Origin: CAYOEZ01 sp964402955
GTDB taxonomy: Bacteria > Chloroflexota > DTOL01 > DAOUCN01
DNA: 12,773 nucleotides
NCBI GenBank assembly: GCA_964402955.1
Contig: CAYOEZ010000139.1
Span: 1 to 12,773, forward strand
Direction of reading: 5' to 3'
The notes beneath the pieces are model-generated. The model was not told the origin of the DNA. It saw nothing but the letters and a program-made list of their open reading frames with translations, and ran no database searches. Made by a program: the position numbers and the translations under genes. Numbering within the stretch: position 1 is the stretch's first letter; every line of letters starts with the position of its first letter. Below are positions 7,318-12,773 of this stretch, one piece after another.

Positions 7318-8649
7318 CTAGAACTGTGTGACCCCGGTGAAGTTGAAGCGGTTGATCTTGAGTGCAGGAACCCGGGTTGTTCCCATCCCTGTGACGATTT
7401 TGGCTGTCGTGCCGGCAGCCTCCACCTGCGACAGCGCGTCCAAATAGCTCTGCGTGAAGCGGAAGTTGCGCACTGGCTTGGTGATTTCACCGTTCTCGAT
7501 CAGGAACGTACCATCGCGCGTCGTGCCGGTCACAATCACTTTCAGAGGATGGATGGGGCGGGTATACCAGAACCGTGTGACCCAGATGCCACGTTTGGTG
7601 GACTTGAGCATCTCGTCTTTCGTCTGCGTTCCCGTTGCCATGAACAGGTTGAGGGGCATGGGGCCAAACGTGTTCGGCGCAGGCAAGGCATGTCCTGTCG
7701 ACTGTCTGTCCTCCTTACCGGCGGTGTACGAGTCGTAGACCACGGCCTTCGCCACGCCGTTCTCGATGAGCGACAAGCGAGACTTGGGCACGCCCTCGTA
7801 GTCAAACGGCACAGGCAAGCCTGCGCGGTCAAGCCCATCATCCCAGATTGAGATGTTGTCGCCCACGACCTTTTCGCCGAGCTTCATGAAGCTACGGCCC
7901 TCTTGAACGGCCAGCCCACTGAAACCCAGACGCGCCAGGAAGGTCAGAAAGTCAGCGACAGCATACTCCTCGAATATGACCGTGTACTCGCCAGGGGCGA
8001 CTTCAACCGGGTCTTGGGCTAATTGGGCTTTCTTGAGCGCCTCGGTTGCCACGGTCTCGACATCGAGGTCGCCAACATCGAGCGCGTTGGCGTCTGCATA
8101 GCCTGAACCATTGCCAGACATGATCACCGTGCTCAATTCGGCGCGGGTCGCAGCAAAGTACGTCGAGACGCCGAGCGAATTGGCGACGGCGACTTCGTTG
8201 ACAGCAGTCGAGAACGAGCCGGATGCGATCAGCCCGGCGTCGATAGCTTTCTTGCAAATGACGCTCACACTCTGGGCGCGCTGTTCGGGAGTGGCCAGGG
8301 CGGTGCGTTCGACAAAGGCGTCGACCTGCGCATAGCGGGCCGGCGGCATGGGCAGGGAGATGAAGTCGGGGTTGTCCTGCTGGAAACGAGCAATGGTGGC
8401 AGCAGACTCGACAACCTTTCTCAGTCCAGCCTCGCTGACGTCGTTCGTTGCGGCGACGCCGATCTTCTTGCCGGCAACGACACGAACGCGCACATCACTG
8501 TTCGTCTCAGCGACATTCTGGTGGATATAGGAATTGGCAAAGCGCGTCAGGCCGGCGTCTTTGGCCGAGACGAGTACCTCGGTTTGATCGGCTTTCGAAT
8601 AGGAGAGCACCTGCCTGGCAATTGCCTGGGCGTTGGTTTGACCTAGCAT
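7318..8649 (-). CDS. tldE: TldD/PmbA family metalloprotease subunit TldE
   Basis: The product is 443 residues, close to PmbA/TldE (about 450). This is the partner of TldD in a soluble heterodimeric protease that in Escherichia coli matures microcin B17 and degrades the antitoxin CcdA. TldE itself lacks the zinc site, and none is seen here. Family-like segments include SDVRVRVVAGKKIGVAATND early on, FEEYAVADFLTFLARLGFSG and GVPKSRLSLIENG in the middle, and a C-terminal part with the glycine-rich VIVTGTTRDGTFLIENGEI. The start ATG 8649 lies 17 nt after the tldD stop. The best ribosome binding site, GGGAGGA, overlaps that stop and is 11 nt from the ATG, somewhat far. The two genes are almost certainly one transcript and probably translationally linked. 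Confidence 0.93.
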   Translation of the reverse strand: MLGQTNAQAIARQVLSYSKADQTEVLVSAKDAGLTRFANSYIHQNVAETNSDVRVRVVAGKKIGVAATNDVSEAGLRKVVESAATIARFQQDNPDFISLPMPPARYAQVDAFVERTALATPEQRAQSVSVICKKAIDAGLIASGSFSTAVNEVAVANSLGVSTYFAATRAELSTVIMSGNGSGYADANALDVGDLDVETVATEALKKAQLAQDPVEVAPGEYTVIFEEYAVADFLTFLARLGFSGLAVQEGRSFMKLGEKVVGDNISIWDDGLDRAGLPVPFDYEGVPKSRLSLIENGVAKAVVYDSYTAGKEDRQSTGHALPAPNTFGPMPLNLFMATGTQTKDEMLKSTKRGIWVTRFWYTRPIHPLKVIVTGTTRDGTFLIENGEITKPVRNFRFTQSYLDALSQVEAAGTTAKIVTGMGTTRVPALKINRFNFTGVTQF

Positions 8650-8666
8650 GTTGTCTTCAATCCTCC

Positions 8667-10109
8667 CTACTTCATCACGCCCACGCGTACATTACGAAAG
8701 CGGGCCGGGGCTGCGCCGTGACCAACATGTGCCATCTGTTGCGGCTGCCCTTTGCCGCAATTGGGGGTGCCCCACACGTTCCAGTGCTCTTTGTTGCAGA
8801 TGGCATCGCAACTGCCCCAGAACTGGGGCGTAACGCCGGTGTAGGTGGCGTTCTTAAGCATGGCGCCCATCTTGCCGTTCTTGACCTCATAGGCAATCTC
8901 GGTGCCGAACTGGAAGTTGAGCCGCCGGTCATCGATGCTCCAACTCTTGTTCAGTTCCATGTAGATGCCATCGTCGGTATCGGCAATCAGATCGTCGAGA
9001 GACCATTGCCCCGGCTCGAGGCTGACGTTGGTCATGCGCACAATCGGCACACGGCTCCAGCCGTCGGCGCGCGCTGCGCCGCCAGACTCCTGGCCGAGGC
9101 GGGCGGCGTGTTCGCGGTCTGTCAGGTAGCCGACAAAGACACCGTTGCGAATGATCGTCCGCTTCTGCGCTGGAACGCCGTCATCGTCGTAGCCAAACGT
9201 GCCCAGGCCGCCGGCGATCGTGGCGTCGGCGGTGATATTCACCACCGGCGAGCCATATTGAAACGTGCCCAGCTTCTCAGTGGTCAAGAAACTGGTGCCA
9301 GCGAAGCTCGCCTCCGTGCCAAAGACGCGATCGAGCTCAACGGGATGGCCGCATGACTCGTGAATCTGCAAGGCCAACTGTGTCGGGCCGAGGATAATGG
9401 TTGTCTCGCCCGAGGGGCATTGTCTGGCCGAGAGCAGCGCGACGGCCTCTTCGGCGATCTGTTGCGCATGGCCAGGCATGTCCATGCTGATGATCATCTC
9501 GTAGCCGCAGCAGCCCTGGTGCCGGCCAAAGCTGTTGGGGTACGAGCGTTTCTGCACATCGCCTTCGCCGAGAGCCATGCACTCGATGCCGCCGCCGGTC
9601 TCAGTCAGTGTCTGCTCGATGTAGCTACCGTCGGTGGAGGCAAATGTCTTCGTGATGCGCAGGCACTCCATGCTGCTTTCGGCCACCTTGATGCCTTTTA
9701 CCTTACTCATGGCAGCGCTGGCTCGCAGCAAGTGATCGATCTTGTGCTCAAGTGAGACAGCGAACGGGTCAACGTCCAGCGGCGTGCTATATGTGTCCAC
9801 ATAGCTGTACGCTTTGTCGAGATGAAGGGGCGTCCTGACGGTCAGCGCGCTGGCATGGGCAATCTGCACAGCCAGAGCGGTGACGCGGTCAATCTCGGCG
9901 CCCGCAAGGAGTGAGCTGGATGCGAAGCCCCAGGCGCCCCTGGCCGCCACACGCACGCCGAAGCCCTGGCTCTCGGTCATCTCGATGGCTTCGACAATGC
10001 CGTTCTTGACCACCAGACTCTGGCGCGTGGTGTTGATGATACGGATGTCGGCGTAGCTGGCGCCCCGAACCTGGGCCAGGTTGAGCGCACGATCGGTGAA
10101 TTCCTTCAA
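8667..10109 (-). CDS. tldD: TldD family zinc metalloprotease (catalytic subunit)
   Basis: The product is 480 residues, matching TldD of Escherichia coli (481). It carries the zinc site: H250-E251 and H255 in HESCGHPVE, plus Cys451 in a C-terminal CGKGQPQ segment equivalent to the family's CGKxGQ, which supplies the third metal ligand. I chose TTG 10109 (MKEFTDRALNLAQVRG) because GGAGGG lies exactly 6 nt upstream and the length then fits the family. The open frame runs 72 codons further upstream, but that part is translated repeat DNA beyond the promoter and should be ignored. With TldE it would form the chamber protease that cuts small unfolded peptides. Its native substrate here is unknown, and no peptide-modifying cluster is nearby. 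Confidence 0.95.
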   Translation of the reverse strand: MKEFTDRALNLAQVRGASYADIRIINTTRQSLVVKNGIVEAIEMTESQGFGVRVAARGAWGFASSSLLAGAEIDRVTALAVQIAHASALTVRTPLHLDKAYSYVDTYSTPLDVDPFAVSLEHKIDHLLRASAAMSKVKGIKVAESSMECLRITKTFASTDGSYIEQTLTETGGGIECMALGEGDVQKRSYPNSFGRHQGCCGYEMIISMDMPGHAQQIAEEAVALLSARQCPSGETTIILGPTQLALQIHESCGHPVELDRVFGTEASFAGTSFLTTEKLGTFQYGSPVVNITADATIAGGLGTFGYDDDGVPAQKRTIIRNGVFVGYLTDREHAARLGQESGGAARADGWSRVPIVRMTNVSLEPGQWSLDDLIADTDDGIYMELNKSWSIDDRRLNFQFGTEIAYEVKNGKMGAMLKNATYTGVTPQFWGSCDAICNKEHWNVWGTPNCGKGQPQQMAHVGHGAAPARFRNVRVGVMK

Positions 10110-10143
10110 ATCTGTCCCTCCGCGCGCAGAATTGATTCTCGCA

Positions 10144-10180
10144 CAGCAGCGCCAAGTATACCACGTGTTGGCGCATGCTG
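10144..10180. promoter_or_regulatory. Long dyad over the tldD promoter, candidate operator
   Basis: CAGCAGCGCCAA (10144-10155) is the reverse complement of TTGGCGCATGCTG (10168-10180), apart from one bulged A at 10175. The 12-nt centre contains the palindrome CACGTG (10162-10167). The dyad covers the tldD transcription start, -10 box and spacer, and it reaches into the -35 box. A repressor bound here would block RNA polymerase. No regulator gene is visible in the window. Confidence 0.5.
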
Positions 10181-10183
10181 CAA
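10155..10183 (-). promoter_or_regulatory. Sigma-70 promoter for tldDE
   Basis: On the minus strand TTGCAG (complement of 10178-10183) and TATACT (complement of 10155-10160) are spaced by 17 nt. The start of transcription would be near 10148, giving a leader of about 40 nt to the TTG start of tldD. Confidence 0.75.
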
Positions 10184-10197
10184 TCTGGCATGGGTGG

Positions 10198-10706
10198 CAA
10201 TGGTTCAGCATTGCCACCCGGATGCGTAGGCCGCGTTTCCATACCCGGCATTTCATGCTGCAACGACCACGTCGGCTATGGAAAGCCGACCTACAAGAGG
10301 CTGCCTTACCGCAATGGTTCACCATTGTCCCCCGGATGCGTAGGCCGGGTTTCTATACCCGGCATTTCATGCTGCAACNNNNNNNNNNNNNNNNNNNNNN
10401 NNNNNNNNNNNNNNNNNNNNNNNNNNNNNNNNNNNNNNNNNNNNNNNNNNNNNNNNNNNNNNNNNNNNNNNNNNNNNNCAATGGTTCAGCATTGCCACCC
10501 GGATGCGTAGGCCGCGTTTCCATACCCGGCATTTCATGCTGCAACGACCACGTCGGCTATGGAAAGCCGACCTACAAGAGGCTGCCTTACCGCAATGGTT
10601 CAGCATTGCCACCCGGATGCGTAGGCCGGGTTTCCATACCCGGCATTTCATGCTGCAACGACCACGTCGGCTATGGAAAGCCGACCTACAAGAGGCCCAT
10701 TACCAT
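10198..10706. repeat. Tandem array of 114-bp hairpin-rich units, interrupted by an assembly gap
   Basis: Units begin at 10198, 10312, 10479 and 10593, and the two measurable periods are both 114 bp. The last unit loses similarity after about 10696. Each full unit holds a CAATG/CATTG stem, a GCCGGGT/ACCCGGC stem with loop TTCCAT, and a GTCGGCT/AGCCGAC stem with the reverse-complement loop ATGGAA. In the first unit the first stem extends to 11 perfect pairs (10192-10202 with 10209-10219). Units at 10198 and 10479 have GCCGCGT, which breaks one pair of the second stem. There are no unique spacers between units, so it is not CRISPR. Paired inverted hairpins recall REP doublets (BIME/REPIN), but no RAYT-type transposase gene is in the window. 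No protein gene is supported in 10110-10843. Confidence 0.9.
10379..10478. other. Assembly gap of 100 N
   Basis: Exactly 100 undetermined bases lie inside the tandem array. The flanking repeat phases require 47 plus a multiple of 114 bases to be missing, so 100 is a placeholder. The true copy number of the array is unknown. Confidence 0.97.
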
Positions 10707-10728
10707 ACCGGTGAATTGTTACGATGGG

Positions 10729-10758
10729 TTGACGCTATCGCCTCGTCTGTGCTATGCT
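10729..10758 (+). promoter_or_regulatory. Promoter of rdhAB with extended -10
   Basis: TTGACG (10729-10734) and TATGCT (10753-10758) are separated by 18 nt. TG at 10750-10751 gives an extended -10 (TGnTATGCT). Transcription would start near 10765, leaving a leader of about 80 nt before rdhA. The promoter lies just beyond the degraded end of the tandem array. Confidence 0.7.
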
Positions 10759-10784
10759 AGCGAGTGTAGAAACAGCGCATGTAC

Positions 10785-10794
10785 GGAACGTTCC
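10785..10794. promoter_or_regulatory. Perfect palindrome in the rdhA leader, candidate operator
   Basis: GGAACGTTCC is a perfect 10-bp palindrome about 20 nt downstream of the predicted rdhA start, with TGT (10780-10782) and ACA (10798-10800) roughly symmetric around it. Its position would suit a repressor binding site. It is not a LexA box, which needs four bases between GAAC and GTTC. Confidence 0.35.
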
Positions 10795-10843
10795 AGAACA
10801 GCAACAGCAAGGTTGTCGCGACGCACCACAGGAGGAAGACCAA

Positions 10844-12247
10844 ATGTCCACGTTGACAAGGCGGCAGTTTCTCGCTGAGCTTGGCTTGGTTGGCGCTGGC
10901 GTTGCGCTGACGCCGGCGAGCGCGGCTGGCATGGCAATCGACGCGGCCAACGACAGCGCCGACGAGACGTACGCCAGCACCTCGCAGACGCGGGTGAAAT
11001 GGGCAAAGCCCACTGAAAAGGCTACGACGGAGATCGACTGGACTGCCATGCAGCGCTTCGATGAGCGCAACAGCGCCCGTGGCGGGCTGGTCAAGTACAT
11101 CGGCAAGGAACGACTGGATGAACTGAACAAGATCCAGAGTGACAGCCTCAGCCGATGGCTCAAAGCAGGGAAGCCCGGCTATTCGCTCAAGGACGCGGCG
11201 CTGCTGGCTGCGTCGGGCGTTGGCGCCGGCGCACAGAGCTTTCTCGGCCCGGACAAGGTCACCACGCCGCAAGACCGCGGCGTGCCTGTCTGGACTGGGA
11301 CGCCGCAAGAGGCCAATGAGATCGTCACGGCGGCTCTGCGCCACCTGGGCGCCGCCACTGTCGGCGTCGTTGCCCTCGAGCCTGCCACGACAGAGAAGCT
11401 CGTCTACGCCTTCGACCCGGACGGCAAGGAGCTGGTCTTTGCCGACGACGACCGGCCTTCCGAGAACGATACGCAGCGAGTGATCCCGCGCAAGGCGCGC
11501 TGGGTGATTGTCTGGAGTGTGCAGATGTCGGAAGAAACGCTCAAGCGAGCGCCCACGATCACCGCGCAACAGACGACGACCCTGGCCTACACGCGCAACC
11601 GCAATATCCAGCTTCGCCTACAGACCTTTCTGCGTTCCCTCGGTTACATGGCGCTGGGCGAGGCGAGCACCAACGCGTTGGGCATTAGCCCAGCCTTCGG
11701 CGTGCTGGCCGGCCTGGGTGAAATGTCACGCTTGAACCGTCTGATCACGCCCGAGTATGGACCAATGGTGCGCGTCTTCAAGATGATCACCGACCTGCCA
11801 ATGGCGCCCACGAAACCGATCAACGCCGGCATTATGCGCTTCTGCCAGACCTGCAAAAAGTGCGCCGAAGCCTGCCCGACGCAGGCTCTAAGTCTGGATC
11901 GCGAGCCGACGTGGCAGGTGCGCGGCGGCTGGAATAATCCCGGCCACCGCGCCTATTTCGAGAACTCCACGATGTGCCGCATAGGGTGGGCGGTTGCGGG
12001 CACCAATTGCGGGCGCTGTTTTGCATCGTGCCCCTATGGCAGCAAAGGTATTGCGCCAATCCATGAGTTTGCCGGCGAGGTGTCGTCGGCGACGCCCGCC
12101 ATGAATACGTTCTTCAGGTCGATGCACGACACGGTCTTTGGTAAGGTTGAAGCGAATTTCACGGCCATCAAGGACCCTGCCCGCTGGTGGACACTCGATC
12201 TGCCGGAATACGGCATCGACACCATGCAGGGACGCACAAACAGATAG
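10844..12247 (+). CDS. rdhA: Reductive dehalogenase catalytic subunit RdhA
   Basis: The product is 467 residues, within the usual RdhA range of about 450-520. RdhA removes halogen from organohalides using a corrinoid cofactor and two Fe-S clusters, as the terminal reductase of organohalide respiration on the outer face of the membrane. The N-terminus is a Tat signal: TRRQFLAE at 5-12, then a hydrophobic stretch and an Ala-rich cleavage region near 25-30. The C-terminal half contains LITPEYGPMVRVFKMITDLP and KPINAGIMRFC, typical of Dehalococcoidia enzymes. Cluster one is C334, C337, C340 and C344 (CQTCKKCAEACP). Cluster two is C378, C389, C392 and C396. ATG 10844 has GGAGGA 7 nt upstream. An in-frame ATG at 10754 lies inside the promoter and lacks a signal peptide, so it was rejected. 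The substrate cannot be inferred. rdhB follows after 13 nt. Confidence 0.96.
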   Translation: MSTLTRRQFLAELGLVGAGVALTPASAAGMAIDAANDSADETYASTSQTRVKWAKPTEKATTEIDWTAMQRFDERNSARGGLVKYIGKERLDELNKIQSDSLSRWLKAGKPGYSLKDAALLAASGVGAGAQSFLGPDKVTTPQDRGVPVWTGTPQEANEIVTAALRHLGAATVGVVALEPATTEKLVYAFDPDGKELVFADDDRPSENDTQRVIPRKARWVIVWSVQMSEETLKRAPTITAQQTTTLAYTRNRNIQLRLQTFLRSLGYMALGEASTNALGISPAFGVLAGLGEMSRLNRLITPEYGPMVRVFKMITDLPMAPTKPINAGIMRFCQTCKKCAEACPTQALSLDREPTWQVRGGWNNPGHRAYFENSTMCRIGWAVAGTNCGRCFASCPYGSKGIAPIHEFAGEVSSATPAMNTFFRSMHDTVFGKVEANFTAIKDPARWWTLDLPEYGIDTMQGRTNR

Positions 12248-12260
12248 AGGAGGCCACACA

Positions 12261-12539
12261 ATGTGGGTCATGATTGGCATCGTGATTGGCTTTGCCTGGC
12301 ATTGGCTACTCGTCTGGACGCGCGCCAGAAATGTCCGTATTGGTTGGCTCGTCTGGACGCTCCTCATTCTGGCCGTGCTGGACGTTGTGACGGGCATGCA
12401 GAACTACTTCGGCTTGATGCAGGAGTACGAAGAGCGAGCCGCAGGCACGATGATACCGATCTACGGCATCCAGGCGGCGATTCTGGGTGTGCTGGCGCTC
12501 CTTCTTCTGTGGCGGCAGGTGCGCAGAGCCAGCCGTTGA
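12261..12539 (+). CDS. rdhB: Reductive dehalogenase membrane anchor RdhB
   Basis: The product is 92 residues, the expected length for RdhB, the small integral membrane protein thought to anchor RdhA on the outer face of the cytoplasmic membrane. Three hydrophobic helices are visible at about 2-18, 27-45 and 64-84. The loop between helices two and three carries EYEERAAGT (55-63), the conserved Glu-rich RdhB segment. ATG 12261 has a strong GAGGAGG (12247-12253) 7 nt upstream that overlaps the last base of the rdhA stop, so the two genes form one operon with likely coupled translation. Confidence 0.95.
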   Translation: MWVMIGIVIGFAWHWLLVWTRARNVRIGWLVWTLLILAVLDVVTGMQNYFGLMQEYEERAAGTMIPIYGIQAAILGVLALLLLWRQVRRASR

Positions 12540-12609
12540 TTGTCAGAGGGTAGTAGACGGCGGGCGCTCAAGGCGAAGGAGTAGGCTGGGGTACGCTGCT
12601 GTGCAGCGC

Positions 12610-12635
12610 CTGCTGGATACTTGTGTATCCCGCAG
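12610..12635. terminator. Hairpin between rdhB and a convergent gene, probable terminator
   Basis: CTGCTGGATAC (12610-12620) pairs with GTATCCCGCAG (12625-12635) with one mismatch and a TTGT loop. It lies between the ends of two convergent genes and could serve both. T-tracts are weak on both sides. The stretch 12540-12609 shows nothing else I can support. Confidence 0.5.
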
Positions 12636-12639
12636 TTCA

Positions 12640-12773
12640 TCATGTCGTGGGCCCACCGGGGAGAGCAAGCGGAGAGATGAGGCGCGCCTGGCCTTCGATG
12701 GTTGCCGGCTCAAAGGTGGCCAGCTCATGGGCATCCATGATATTGTAGTGGTAGCCTTGCTCGGTCAGAAAGA
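12640..12773 (-). CDS. C-terminal fragment of an unidentified protein
   Basis: On the minus strand an open frame enters from the window edge and ends at TGA (complement of 12640-12642), giving 43 visible residues. They read from FLTEQGYHYNIMDAHELATF through EPATIEGQARLISPLALPGG to PTT. The composition is protein-like, without the Arg/Ser-rich look of shadow frames, and the frame ends just before a hairpin, as a real gene should. I do not recognise the family. Convergent orientation to rdhAB suggests a separate transcription unit. Confidence 0.5.
   Translation of the reverse strand, partial: FLTEQGYHYNIMDAHELATFEPATIEGQARLISPLALPGGPTT

Noticed and set aside
10198..10706. CRISPR array
   Set aside because: Units are 114 bp and nearly identical throughout, with no short repeat alternating with unique spacers and no cas genes nearby.
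10785..10794. LexA/SOS box in the rdhA leader
   Set aside because: GAAC and GTTC overlap in GGAACGTTCC without the four-base spacing a LexA site needs.
10754..10843. rdhA starting at ATG 10754
   Set aside because: That ATG lies within the -10 box of the promoter. The Tat signal and GGAGGA ribosome binding site point to ATG 10844.
10081..10878. Frames through the tandem array
   Set aside because: They are periodic translations of repeat DNA interrupted by the N gap and have no start signals.

Overview
The window looks like chromosomal DNA from a moderately GC-rich member of the Chloroflexota, probably Dehalococcoidia-like or Anaerolineae-like. This placement is an inference. It rests on a canonical reductive dehalogenase pair (rdhA-rdhB), a large GT-C-like membrane protein of a type common in that phylum, and dispersed palindromic repeats with a GTCATCCTGAGCGAA core. 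The sequence is an assembly: a run of exactly 100 N (10379-10478) sits inside a tandem repeat.

Left part, plus strand (1-3078): a strongly base-paired stretch at about 33-187 that looks like a small structured RNA I cannot assign to a family. It is followed by a near-consensus sigma-70 promoter and ybaB (nucleoid-associated protein), a hairpin, an MFS transporter, four perfectly phased 13-bp tandem repeats, and prfB (release factor 2). prfB carries the classic programmed +1 frameshift at CTT TGA C.

Middle part, minus strand (3129-10109): reading in transcription order, tldD and tldE (a TldD/PmbA metalloprotease pair, 17 nt apart), degV (fatty-acid-binding DegV family), a 29-bp perfect inverted repeat, and a 965-residue polytopic membrane protein with duplicated C-terminal beta-rich domains. 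tldD has a clear promoter overlaid by a long imperfect dyad.

Right part (10198-12773): a tandem array of 114-bp units, each with several hairpins. Two of these hairpins are inverted relatives of one another with compensating stem changes. The array fills the space between the divergent tldD and rdhA promoters. Then follow an extended -10 promoter, a palindrome in the rdhA leader, rdhA (Tat-exported corrinoid/Fe-S reductive dehalogenase) and rdhB (its small membrane anchor), a hairpin, and the 3' end of an unidentified convergent gene.

Functionally, rdhAB would form the terminal reductase of organohalide respiration. The other genes are housekeeping (ybaB, prfB), proteolysis (tldDE), lipid binding (degV) and envelope or transport (MFS, GT-C-like). 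The least explained pieces are the structured RNA at the left edge and the hairpin array between tldD and rdhA.
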